Origin: Cellulomonas sp. JZ18
Lineage (GTDB): Bacteria > Actinomycetota > Actinomycetes > Actinomycetales > Cellulomonadaceae
Assembly (NCBI RefSeq): GCF_009720485.1
Contig: NZ_CP045245.1
Location: 1-64,000, forward strand
DNA length: 64,000 nt
Direction of reading: 5' to 3'
Of this stretch, positions 1 to 9,137 are shown piece after piece; positions within the stretch are counted from its first letter, which is position 1, and the number at the start of each line of letters is the position of its first letter. Made by a program: the position numbers and the translations under genes. Below the pieces are notes generated by a model that had not been told where the DNA came from, made no database searches, and was given only the letters and a program-made list of their open reading frames with translations.

Positions 1-1575
1 GTGTCACAGGACGAAGAACCGGCCCGCGTCTGGGGGCACGTCGTGGCGACCCTCGAGGCGAGCCCCGACATCACCCCGCGGCAGCTGGCGTTCGTCCGCC
101 TCGCCCACCCGCTGGGGCTGCTCGACGGGACGATGCTCCTCGCGGTCGGCAACGACCTGACGAAGGAGTACCTCGAGACGCGCGTGCGCGGCGAGGTCAC
201 GTCCGCGCTCTCGGAGGCGCTCGGTCGCGAGGCGCGCTTCGCGATCACGGTGGACCCGGACGTCGCGGACGACGTCCCGCCGTCGCTGCGCGTGGTGCCG
301 CCCGCCCCGACGCCCGCCGCGGACGACCGCTTCGGGCGCGACGACGAGCACCGGCCCGACCTCGCGCTCGTCTCGTCGCACGGCTTCGGCGCGTTCTCCC
401 GGGACGACAGGTCGCCGGCGGACCCGGTGGGCCGCCCTGACGCGACCGACGACGACCGCGCGGACGGGCGCCCGTCGCTGCGGGCCGTGGACGGCGCGCT
501 CGCCGAGGACGTGCGCCCCGCGCGGCGCGGGCTGTCCGAGCCGGCACGGCTCAACCCCAAGTACCTGTTCGAGACGTTCGTCATCGGCTCGTCCAACCGC
601 TTCGCGCACGCGGCCGCCGTCGCGGTCGCCGAGGCTCCGGCCAAGGCCTACAACCCGCTGTTCATCTACGGCGACTCGGGGCTGGGCAAGACGCACCTGC
701 TGCACGCGATCGGCCACTACGCGCAGAACCTCTACCCGGCGGTCCGCGTGCGGTACGTGAACTCGGAGGAGTTCACGAACGACTTCATCAACTCCATCGG
801 CGAGGGCAAGGCCGGCGCGTTCCAGCGCCGCTACCGCGAGGTGGACGTCCTGCTCATCGACGACATCCAGTTCCTGCAGGGCAAGGAACAGACGATGGAG
901 GAGTTCTTCCACACGTTCAACACCCTGCACAACGCCAACAAGCAGGTCGTCATCACCTCGGACGTCCCGCCCAAGCAGCTGAACGGCTTCGAGGACCGGA
1001 TGCGGTCGCGGTTCGAGTGGGGCCTCATCACGGACGTGCAGCCGCCGGACCTCGAGACGCGGATCGCGATCCTGCGCAAGAAGGCGGCCAGCGAGCGCCT
1101 GCAGGCCCCGGACGACGTCCTGGAGTACATCGCGTCGAAGATCTCCACGAACATCCGCGAGCTCGAGGGCGCGCTGATCCGTGTCACGGCGTTCGCGAAC
1201 CTCAACCGGCAGCTCGTCGACGTCTCGCTCGCGGAGATCGTCCTCAAGGACCTGATCACCGACGACCAGACGCAGGAGATCACCGCGACGACGGTGATCG
1301 GCCAGACGGCCGCGTACTTCGGGCTCTCCATCGAGGACCTGTGCGGTTCCAGCCGCTCGCGCGTGCTCGTGACGGCCCGGCAGATCGCGATGTACCTGTG
1401 CCGGGAGCTCACCGACCTGTCGCTGCCGAAGATCGGGCAGGCGTTCGGCGGACGCGACCACACGACCGTCATGCACGCGAACCGCAAGATCCGCGAGCTC
1501 ATGGCGGAGCGCCGCTCGATCTACAACCAGGTCACGGAGCTGACGAACCGCATCAAGCAGCAGCACCGGGGCTGA
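1..1575 (+). CDS. dnaA: Chromosomal replication initiator DnaA
   Basis: DnaA binds DnaA boxes at oriC, unwinds the origin and recruits the helicase. The 524-residue product starts with GTG at base 1. It has an N-terminal helicase-interaction domain, an acidic low-complexity linker (about residues 90-180), an AAA+ core with Walker [10 protein letters not shown] at about 224 and Walker B LLIDDIQF at about 284, and the C-terminal DNA-binding signature [11 protein letters not shown] at about 483-493. The length is normal for actinobacteria, where the linker is expanded. It lies immediately upstream of oriC and dnaN, so the window was probably cut at the conventional start of the chromosome. Autoregulation by the downstream DnaA boxes is likely but not shown. 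Confidence 0.99.
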   Translation: MSQDEEPARVWGHVVATLEASPDITPRQLAFVRLAHPLGLLDGTMLLAVGNDLTKEYLETRVRGEVTSALSEALGREARFAITVDPDVADDVPPSLRVVPPAPTPAADDRFGRDDEHRPDLALVSSHGFGAFSRDDRSPADPVGRPDATDDDRADGRPSLRAVDGALAEDVRPARRGLSEPARLNPKYLFETFVIGSSNRFAHAAAVAVAEAPAKAYNPLFIYGDSGLGKTHLLHAIGHYAQNLYPAVRVRYVNSEEFTNDFINSIGEGKAGAFQRRYREVDVLLIDDIQFLQGKEQTMEEFFHTFNTLHNANKQVVITSDVPPKQLNGFEDRMRSRFEWGLITDVQPPDLETRIAILRKKAASERLQAPDDVLEYIASKISTNIRELEGALIRVTAFANLNRQLVDVSLAEIVLKDLITDDQTQEITATTVIGQTAAYFGLSIEDLCGSSRSRVLVTARQIAMYLCRELTDLSLPKIGQAFGGRDHTTVMHANRKIRELMAERRSIYNQVTELTNRIKQQHRG

Positions 1576-1994
1576 CGCCCGCCGGGCGCGGCCGCACCGG
1601 CGTCAGGACGCCCCCGTCCACCGCCGCGGCGGGTGCCGGGCAGGATCGACCCACGTCGCCCTCCCCCGCACGCGCGGCCCTGCGCGCCGTGCGAGCCCAC
1701 CACCGCTGCACCTCCGCGTCCGGGTGCCCCGTGCCGCGTGCCTCGCCGGCCCCCAGGGGCTCCCGAGAGCCCGTGGACCTGCGTCGACGCCGGCCCACGG
1801 TGCCCAGCCACGGACAGTCCGCCACCGTGACGACCGCCGTGGAACGCCTCTCCCCCGTCGGAGCGCCCCCCACCCGGCCACCCGCTCCCCTGTCCGCACC
1901 AGGTACTACGCACTGTGGTCGCCGTCACACCTCGTCCCGCACCGCTCCCGGTACCGACCCGGCGTCCACCGCGTCCTCCACCGTGAGGCCTCAG

Positions 1995-2026
1995 TTGTCC
2001 ACAGGTTTGCACACGGCTGGGGACAA
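1995..2026. promoter_or_regulatory. Paired inverted DnaA boxes in oriC
   Basis: TTGTCCACA on the plus strand (1995-2003) matches the actinobacterial DnaA-box consensus exactly. It faces TTGTCCCCA on the minus strand (2018-2026), one mismatch away, 14 bases further on. This is the strongest box pair in the origin. Confidence 0.85.
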
Positions 2027-2236
2027 GCAGCGCGACCGGTTCGCGTGCTCCAGGACGGCTCGTGACGCGCCGCCGTGCGAACCGTCCACGTGCACGCTGA
2101 CCTGCGATGACGCTCCGCGTCCACCACGGCACGTCGCCGTCCGTTCACCCGACGGTCGATGAGACTCCTCTCATACCAAAACCGGACGAAGCGCCGAGTG
2201 CGTCGTCCACCGGTCCCGGACGAAGCCGTAGGACGA

Positions 2237-2268
2237 TTGTTCACACCTGTGTACACATCTGTGGATGA
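2237..2268. promoter_or_regulatory. Second DnaA-box pair in oriC
   Basis: TTGTTCACA (plus, 2237-2245) and TCATCCACA (minus, 2260-2268) flank a CTGTGTACACA core that itself resembles overlapping boxes. The arrangement repeats the inverted pair at 1995-2026. Confidence 0.75.
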
Positions 2269-2670
2269 CGGTGGACGACCCGGATCGTTGCTGTGGACCG
2301 GTCCTGCGCCGTCCGTGGACGCCCGTGCACGGACCCGCGGCGGTCCACCGGCGTGCACAGGCAGCCCGGCGCGTCGTCACACCGCGCCGCACACCCGGAT
2401 CCGCGGCGTGACCTGCACGGACGGCCGTCGTCCACACGATGCACACCCCCGATGACGATGACGACACTTCTCTGCGTGAGGGATCCACACACCGCCGTGG
2501 GGGTGCGGTGCGGCGGCGACCGGGCGGCGTGCCGCCGGACACGTGCCGGGCGTCGGAGGCGTCGCGTAGTGTTCGGCAGTGCTCAGCCGGCACGCGCCGG
2601 CCGCTCGGTGTGCGCCCGTCCGGCGACTCCGGGCGTGAGCCTCCACGGGTCGATGACGAGAAGGTGACGC

Positions 2671-3800
2671 ATGAGGTTCCGGGTCGATCGCGACGTGCTG
2701 GCCGACGCCGTCACGTGGACCGCGCGCAGCCTGCCGACCCGACCGCCCGTCCCGTGCTCGCGGGCGTGCGCATCGAGGCGGACAGCACCGGCACCATCCA
2801 GCTCTCGAGCTTCGACTACGAGGTGTCCGCGCGGGCCCAGCTCCCGGCGGACGTCTCCGAGCCCGGTACCGTCCTCGTCTCCGGTCGCCTCCTCGCCGAG
2901 ATCTCCCGCGCGCTGCCGGCCAAGCCGGTCGACGTCGTCCTCGAGGGAACGAAGGTGCAGGTCACCTGCGGTGCGAGCCGGTTCACCCTGCTGACGATGC
3001 CGGTCGAGGACTACCCCTCGCTGCCCGTCATGCCGCCCGTCACCGGCACCGTGGACGGTGACGAGCTCACGCACGCCGTCGCCCAGGTCTCGGTCGCCGC
3101 GAGCCGGGACGACACGCTGCCGCTCCTCACGGGCGTCCGCGTGGAGATCGAGGGCGAGAAGGTCACCCTCCTCGCGACCGACCGCTACCGCCTCGCGCTG
3201 CGGGACCTGACGTGGAAGCCGGCGACCCCGGACATGTCCGCGGTCGCCCTCGTGCGCGCCCGGACGCTCTCGGACGCCGCGAAGTCCCTCGGCAGCGCCG
3301 GCTCCGTCTCGGTCGCGCTCTCCACGGGCGGCGGTGTCGACCTCATCGGCTTCGAGGCCGGCGGTCGGCAGACCACGAGCCTGCTCGTCGACGGGGACTA
3401 CCCCGCGGTGCGCCGGCTGTTCCCCGACGAGACCCCGATCCACGCGATCGTCCAGCGCCAGGCGCTCATGGACGCCGCCAAGCGCGTCGCCCTCGTCGCC
3501 GAGCGGAACACCCCGATCCGGCTCGGGTTCAGCGACGGACAGGTGGTGCTCGACGCCGGGCAGGGCGACGACGCGCAGGCGTCGGAGGCCCTCGAGGCCG
3601 TCCTCGTCGGCGACGACATCACGGTCGCGTTCAACCCGCAGTTCCTGCTCGACGGCCTCGGCGCCCTCGACACGACGTTCGTCCGCATGTCGTTCACCCA
3701 CCCCAACAAGCCGGTGGAGTTCACGGGGCAGGAGTCGCTGGACGGCGACGACGTCAAGGACTACCGCTACCTCCTGGTCCCGATCCGGTTCGCGAGCTGA
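2671..3800 (+). CDS. dnaN: DNA polymerase III beta clamp (apparent frameshift)
   Basis: DnaN is the ring clamp that tethers replicative polymerase to DNA. ATG at 2671 follows a GAGAAGG-type ribosome site and gives MRFRVDRDVLADAVTW...PPVP. The homologous sequence then continues one frame lower as VLAGVRIEAD through to YRYLLVPIRFAS at 3800. The break is at 2752-2757, where CCGTGCTC stands for an expected CCGGTGCTC, so one G appears missing. Restoring it gives 376 residues, the usual clamp length, including the conserved SFTHPNKPVEF and the C-terminal LLVPIR. Because dnaN is essential, a sequencing deletion is much more likely than a real mutation. gnd follows after 142 bases. Confidence 0.95.
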
Positions 3801-3942
3801 CCCCACCGCCCGCGCGGGGACGCGCGACCTGGGGCACAGTGACCGGGACGGCCGTCACGACGACGGCGGCGACGCGCGTCCGCACGGGGCGTGGCGACGG
3901 CACGACAGGCTCGGCGGAGGACCGCCGCAGGAAGGACGAGGC

Positions 3943-4872
3943 ATGCAGATCGGGCTGGTCGGCCTGGGCAAGATGGGCGCCAACATGCGCGAGCGCATCC
4001 GCGGCGCGGGGATCGAGGTCGTCGGCTACGACCGCAACCCCGACGTCTCGGACGTCGGCTCGCTCGAGGAGCTCGCGCAGGCGCTGCCGGCGGGGCAGCG
4101 GATCGTGTGGGTCATGGTGCCCGCCGGGAAGATCACCGACGCGGTGATCTGCGACCTCGCGGACGTCCTCGCCGAGGGTGACCTCGTCATCGACGGCGGC
4201 AACTCGTACTACCAGGACGACGCCGGCCACGCGGAGCTGCTCGGCGCGAAGGGCATCCGCTTCGTCGACGCCGGCGTCTCCGGCGGCGTGTGGGGGCTGG
4301 AGAACGGCTACGGCCTCATGGTGGGCGGCGCCCCCGAGGACGTCGAGCGCGCCATGCCGGTCTTCGACGCGCTGCGCCCCGAGGGCGAGCGTGCCGACGG
4401 CTTCGTGCACGTCGGTCCGGTCGGTGCGGGCCACTTCGCCAAGATGGTGCACAACGGCGTCGAGTACGGGCTCATGCAGGCCTACGCCGAGGGCTACGAG
4501 CTGCTCGCCGCCAAGGACCTCGTGACGAACGTCGGCGGCACGATGCGGGCGTGGCGCAAGGGCACCGTCGTGCGTTCGTGGCTGCTCGACCTCCTCGTCC
4601 AGGCGCTCGACGAGGACCCCGGCTTCGCCGCCATCGACGACTGGGTCGAGGACTCGGGCGAGGGCCGCTGGACCGTCGACGAGGCGATCGACCTCGCGGT
4701 CCCGGCGCCCGTCATCGCCGCCTCGCTGTTCGCCCGCTTCGCGTCCCGTCAGGGCGAGTCGCCGGCGATGAAGGCCGTCGCGGCCCTGCGTCAGCAGTTC
4801 GGCGGCCACGCCGTGCGTGCCGCGGGCGGCGAGAGCGTCGCGCCGGCGACGCCACCGACCTCGGAGGGCTGA
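3943..4872 (+). CDS. gnd: 6-phosphogluconate dehydrogenase, short (GndA-like) form
   Basis: Oxidative decarboxylation of 6-phosphogluconate to ribulose 5-phosphate in the pentose phosphate pathway. The N-terminal Rossmann motif is GLVGLGKMG, followed by the substrate signature [20 protein letters not shown] and catalytic-region [16 protein letters not shown]. At 309 residues it is the short form of the family, lacking the long C-terminal half of the E. coli enzyme. The start is supported by GGAAGGACGAG upstream of ATG. A gnd gene between dnaN and recF is standard in actinobacteria and has no known mechanistic link to replication. The start of recF is only 8 bases downstream of its stop, so cotranscription is likely. 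Confidence 0.95.
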   Translation: MQIGLVGLGKMGANMRERIRGAGIEVVGYDRNPDVSDVGSLEELAQALPAGQRIVWVMVPAGKITDAVICDLADVLAEGDLVIDGGNSYYQDDAGHAELLGAKGIRFVDAGVSGGVWGLENGYGLMVGGAPEDVERAMPVFDALRPEGERADGFVHVGPVGAGHFAKMVHNGVEYGLMQAYAEGYELLAAKDLVTNVGGTMRAWRKGTVVRSWLLDLLVQALDEDPGFAAIDDWVEDSGEGRWTVDEAIDLAVPAPVIAASLFARFASRQGESPAMKAVAALRQQFGGHAVRAAGGESVAPATPPTSEG

Positions 4873-4880
4873 GGCCGCCC

Positions 4881-6077
4881 GTGTACGTCGCGCACCTGTC
4901 CCTCACCGACTTCCGGTCGTACCCGCAGGTCGAGCTGCCGCTCGAGCCGGGCATCACCGCGCTCGTCGGACCGAACGGGCAGGGCAAGACGAACCTCGTC
5001 GAGGCCGTCGGCTACGTCGCGACGCTCGGCAGCCACCGCGTGCCGAGCGACGCCGCGCTCGTCCGGGCGGGGGCGAGCCGGGCCGTCGTGCGCGCCAAGG
5101 TGGTCCGCGAGGAGCGTCCGACGCTGGTCGAGATCGAGGTGACGCCCGGGCGCGCGAACCGTGCCCGCGTCAACGGGGGCTCCCCCGGCCGCGCGCGCGA
5201 CGTGCTCGGGATCCTGCGGACCGTGCTGTTCGCCCCCGAGGACCTCGCGCTCGTCAAGGGCGACCCGGACGGGCGGCGGCGCTTCCTCGACGAGCTGCTC
5301 GTGCAGCTCACCCCGCGCATCGCGGGCGTGCTCGGCGACTACGAGCGCGTGGTGCGCCAGCGCTCCGCCCTGCTGAAGTCGGCGGCGGCCGCCGTCCGCT
5401 CGCGAGCGGGGGCGGACCTGCGCACGCTCGACGTCTGGGACGCCAAGCTCGCGCAGACGGGTGCGCAGGTCGTCGTGGCGCGCCAGGCGCTCGTCGCGGC
5501 GCTGCGTCCGCGCACCGCGGACGCGTACCGGCAGGTCAGCTCGGGTCAGGGGGAGCTCGAGATCGCGTACCGGTCGTCCGTGGACGCGGCTCTGGGCGAC
5601 GACGTCGACCCGGGCGGGACGTCGGACGCGGTGCCCGCCGCGACCGTCGAGGAGCGGCTGCTCCAGGCGATGGCGCGGCTGCGGTCGAAGGAGATCGACC
5701 GCGGGGTGAGCCTCGTCGGGCCGCACCGCGACGACCTCGTCCTCACGCTCGGCGACCTGCCCGCCAAGGGGTACGCGAGCCACGGCGAGTCGTGGTCCGT
5801 CGCGCTCGCCCTGCGGCTGGCGTCGTGGACCCTCCTGACGCACGGGTTCGACGACGCGGGCGGCTGGGCGGCCGACTGGGGCCCGGACGGCGAGCCGGTG
5901 CTCATCCTCGACGACGTCTTCGCCGAGCTCGACGCCCGGCGTCGCGACCGCCTCGCGGAGCTCGTCGCGCCGGCCCGTCAGGTGCTCGTGACCGCGGCGG
6001 TCCCCGAGGACGTGCCCGAGCCGCTGACCGGTGCGCGCGTGGACGTCATGGGCGGCGAGGTGTCCCGTGTCCTCTGA
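4881..6077 (+). CDS. recF: DNA repair/recombination ATPase RecF
   Basis: RecF loads RecA at single-strand gaps with RecO and RecR. GTG at 4881 gives 398 residues beginning [14 protein letters not shown]. The Walker A motif is GPNGQGKTN (about residue 30), an ABC-type signature region lies near [15 protein letters not shown], and Walker B is [13 protein letters not shown]. The length is typical. It sits 8 bases after gnd, and its last codons overlap the probable GTG start of dciA (6067), implying translational coupling in a gnd-recF-dciA unit. Confidence 0.97.
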   Translation: MYVAHLSLTDFRSYPQVELPLEPGITALVGPNGQGKTNLVEAVGYVATLGSHRVPSDAALVRAGASRAVVRAKVVREERPTLVEIEVTPGRANRARVNGGSPGRARDVLGILRTVLFAPEDLALVKGDPDGRRRFLDELLVQLTPRIAGVLGDYERVVRQRSALLKSAAAAVRSRAGADLRTLDVWDAKLAQTGAQVVVARQALVAALRPRTADAYRQVSSGQGELEIAYRSSVDAALGDDVDPGGTSDAVPAATVEERLLQAMARLRSKEIDRGVSLVGPHRDDLVLTLGDLPAKGYASHGESWSVALALRLASWTLLTHGFDDAGGWAADWGPDGEPVLILDDVFAELDARRRDRLAELVAPARQVLVTAAVPEDVPEPLTGARVDVMGGEVSRVL

Positions 6078-6706
6078 CGCCGGCGCCCGCCGCGGCGCCG
6101 GCCGGGACGCGCGCCGTGACGCCGGCCCGGACGCCGGTCCGGACGCCGGCCGCGGTGACGACGACGCGCTCCTCCCCCGCCCACGGTGGTGCCGGACGGC
6201 GTCCCCGTCTCCGAGCTCGTCGCGCTGACCCCGCCCGAGCAGGTCGCCCGCACCGCTCTCGCGCGCGCCAAGGCGGCCGCCCGCGCGCGCGGCCTGCGCC
6301 CCGGCCAGGCCCCCGCGGCACGGTGGCGTCGAGCGGTGCCGCGCCCGGGCCGCGCGACCCGCAGCCCCTGGCCGTGTCCGCGGGTCTGCTCGCGCGCGAC
6401 CTGGGCTGGGAGCCGGGGCTCGTCGTCGGCGACCTGGTGCACCGCTGGGCCCGGATCGTCGGCCCGCAGGTCGCGGAGCACTGCACGTACGAGTCGTTCG
6501 AGGCCGGCCTGCTCACGGTGCGTGCGTCGTCGACCGCGTGGGCGGCGAACCTGCGCCTGCTCGCGCCGGCGATGCTCGCGCGGTTCGACGAGGCGCTCGG
6601 TCCCGGCGTCGTCGTGCAGGTCGACGTGCTCGGTCCGGTGGGGCACGGGTTCGGGCGCGGGCCGAAGCGCGTGCAGGGGCGGGGACCGCGCGACACCTGG
6701 GGCTGA
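6067..6706 (+). CDS. dciA: DUF721/DciA family protein (two apparent frameshifts)
   Basis: DUF721 proteins include DciA, the helicase operator/loader of bacteria lacking DnaC. Three frames must be joined. GTG at 6067, overlapping recF by 11 bases, starts [14 protein letters not shown]; one frame lower runs [20 protein letters not shown]; a third holds the DUF721 core ([46 protein letters not shown]). Breaks fall in C-rich runs at about 6171-6182 and 6310-6314. Adding one C at each restores a continuous 213-residue product; at the second site it reads [12 protein letters not shown]. The alternative is a pseudogene, but identical -1 events in neighbours argue for sequence error. Confidence 0.85.
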
Positions 6707-6827
6707 CCCGCGCCCGGGGCGCACGGGAGGGCCGCACGCCACGGTGCCGAGCCGCCCACAGCCGCCGTCCGCGGGACCGGTTCCACGGGTGGCCTACGTG
6801 CCTCCCCGTTCCGGGGCGTCCAGCAGG

Positions 6828-6833
6828 TAGAAT
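6828..6833 (+). promoter_or_regulatory. Candidate -10 element of the gyrB promoter
   Basis: TAGAAT lies in an otherwise GC-dense 265-base gap, about 138 bases upstream of the gyrB start, followed by an A-rich GGAAAGG. No good -35 is visible. A leader of roughly 130 bases would result. Confidence 0.5.
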
Positions 6834-6971
6834 GGAAAGGTCATTGCGGGCGCCTGTGTGCCCTCCTGCGCGGCGAACGTCGCCCGCGCGGGGTGATCCG
6901 GTCTCCCGGCCGCTCGCAGACGCTCTCGACGCGCATCACGCGCGCAGACCTCTCGAGGAGACCCGCCGCCC

Positions 6972-9082
6972 GTGGCCGACCAGAGCATCCCTCGCGACAC
7001 CCACTCGGACCACGGCGACGACGCCACCAGCACGTCCCCCGCACCCGCACCGGCAGCACCCCCTCCGGCGGGTCGTACGACGCGAGCGCGATCACCGTCC
7101 TCGAGGGCCTCGAGGCGGTCCGCAAGCGTCCCGGCATGTACATCGGCTCCACCGGCGCGCGCGGCCTGCACCACCTCGTCTACGAGGTCGTCGACAACTC
7201 GGTCGACGAGGCGCTGGCCGGGTACTGCGACACGATCGAGGTGACGCTGCTGGCGGACGGCGGCGTGCGCGTCACCGACAACGGCCGCGGCATCCCCGTG
7301 GCGATCCACCCCACGGAGGGCAAGCCGACGCTCGAGGTCGTCATGACGATCCTGCACGCCGGCGGCAAGTTCGGGGGCAGCGGGTACGCGGTCTCCGGCG
7401 GTCTGCACGGCGTGGGCATCTCCGTCGTCAACGCGCTGTCCAAGCGGGTCGAGTCGCGCGTGCGGCGTGACGGGTACGCGTGGGAGATGGACTTCGAGGA
7501 CGGCGGCCGTCCCGTGGGCCCGATCCGGCGCGGCGAGCCGACGGAGGCGACCGGCACCAGCCAGACGTTCTGGGCCGACCCCACGATCTTCGAGACGGTC
7601 GACTACGACTTCGAGACGCTGCGCTCGCGCTTCCAGCAGACGGCGTTCCTCAACAAGGGCCTGCGCATCACGCTCACCGACGAGCGGCCGCAGCACACGG
7701 GCACCGAGGACGAGGTCACGGACCCCGGCACCGCCGACGCGGGCGAGACGGTCGACGGCACCGCCGAGGCGCCGCAGGGCCGCAGCGTGACCTACAAGTA
7801 CGACGGCGGCCTCGTCGACTACGTGACGCACCTGAACTCGGCCAAGAAGGTCGAGCTCGTGCACCCGGACGTCATCGAGATCACCGCCGAGGACGCCGAG
7901 CGCCGCATCTCCGTCGACATCGCGCTGCAGTGGACGAGCGCCTACAGCGAGTCGGTGCACACGTTCGCGAACACGATCTCGACGACCGAGGGCGGTACGC
8001 ACGAGGAGGGCTTCCGGGCGGCGATGACGTCGCTGATCAACCGGTACGCCAAGGACAAGAACATCCTCAAGGAGAAGGACGAGAACCTCACGGGTGACGA
8101 CATCCGCGAGGGCCTGACGGCCGTCATCTCCATCAAGCTCGGCGAGCCGCAGTTCGAGGGCCAGACGAAGACGAAGCTCGGCAACACCGAGGCGAAGACC
8201 TTCGTGCAGCGCGTCGTCAACGAGCGGCTCGGGGACTGGCTGGACTCGCACCCGACCGAGGCGCGGGACGTCATCCGCAAGGCGATCCAGGCCGCGACCG
8301 CCCGCATGGCGGCCCGCAAGGCGCGCGAGGCCACCCGCCGCAAGGGCCTGCTCGAGTCGAACTCGATGCCCGGCAAGCTGCGCGACTGCCAGTCGAACAA
8401 CGCCGCCGAGTGCGAGGTGTTCATCGTCGAGGGCGACTCCGCCGGCGGTTCGGCGGTCCGCGGTCGCAACCCGCGCACGCAGGCGATCATGCCGATCCGC
8501 GGCAAGATCCTGAACGTCGAGCGCGCGCGCCTCGACCGTGCCCTGGGCAACCAGGAGGTGCAGGCGCTCATCACGGCGTTCGGCACCGGCATCGGGGAGG
8601 ACTTCGACCTCGCGAAGCTGCGGTACCACAAGATCGTGCTCATGGCCGACGCCGACGTCGACGGCCAGCACATCCGCACGCTGCTGCTGACCCTGCTGTT
8701 CCGGTACATGCCCGAGCTCATCACCGCCGGCCACGTCTACATGGCGCAGCCGCCGCTGTACCGCATCAAGTGGTCGAACTCCCCGCACGACTACGTGTTC
8801 TCCGACCGCGAGCGGGACGCCGTGATCGCCGACGGGCGCGCCAACGGCAAGCGCCTGCCGAAGGAGAACGGCGTGCAGCGCTACAAGGGTCTCGGCGAGA
8901 TGGACTACTCCGAGCTCTGGGAGACGACCATGTCGCCCGAGCACCGCACCCTGCTGCAGGTCACGCTCGACGAGGCCGCGGCCGCGGACGAGATCTTCTC
9001 GGTGCTCATGGGTGAGGACGTCGAGGCCCGACGCGCGTTCATCCAGCGCAACGCCAAGGACGTGCGCTTCCTCGACATCTAG
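6972..9082 (+). CDS. gyrB: DNA gyrase subunit B (apparent frameshift near N terminus)
   Basis: GyrB is the ATPase subunit of gyrase, which introduces negative supercoils. GTG at 6972 follows GAGGAG (6955-6960) and begins [15 protein letters not shown]. The rest, from [26 protein letters not shown] to the C terminus, lies one frame lower. The junction is the CCCCC run at 7059-7063; a sixth C reconnects the frames into about 703 residues. GHKL ATPase motifs are [12 protein letters not shown] and VTDNGRGIP, the TOPRIM motif is EGDSAGGSA, and the DAD metal site is [10 protein letters not shown]. An N-terminal extension of the lower frame to 6893 is possible but lacks a ribosome site. gyrA follows after 55 bases. 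Confidence 0.96.
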
Positions 9083-9137
9083 GCGCGACCCGCACCACCG
9101 CGCCCCCTGACCCCCGCGACACTGGAGTGACCCGCAC

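Larger units (their letters stand above)
1576..2670. other. oriC: oriC: dnaA-dnaN intergenic replication origin
   Basis: This 1.1-kb stretch between dnaA and dnaN has no convincing gene. Open frames across it are GC-driven, with no family features. DnaA-box-like 9-mers lie on both strands: TTGTCCACA at 1995-2003, TTGTCCCCA (minus) at 2018-2026, TTGTTCACA at 2237-2245, TCATCCACA (minus) at 2260-2268, TCGTCCACA at 2428-2436 and GGATCCACA at 2481-2489, plus many GTCCAC/GTGGAC near-matches. A short relatively AT-rich patch (ATACCAAAAC, about 2173-2182) is the only weak candidate for an unwinding element. Position, box clustering and the flanking genes together make this the chromosomal origin. 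Confidence 0.93.

Noticed and set aside
4..1566. Long antisense open frame across dnaA
   Set aside because: High GC leaves the opposite strand open; composition is Arg/Val/Asp-rich, has no domain, and covers an unmistakable dnaA. Same for large antisense frames over dnaN, gyrB, gyrA, the kinase operon and elsewhere.
1583..2455. Small open frames inside oriC
   Set aside because: No ribosome sites, no families, and clustered DnaA boxes explain the region.
2439..2755. N-terminal extension of dnaN from 2439
   Set aside because: It lies in oriC, contains DnaA-box-like sequence and lacks homologous character; the true start is ATG 2671 in another frame.
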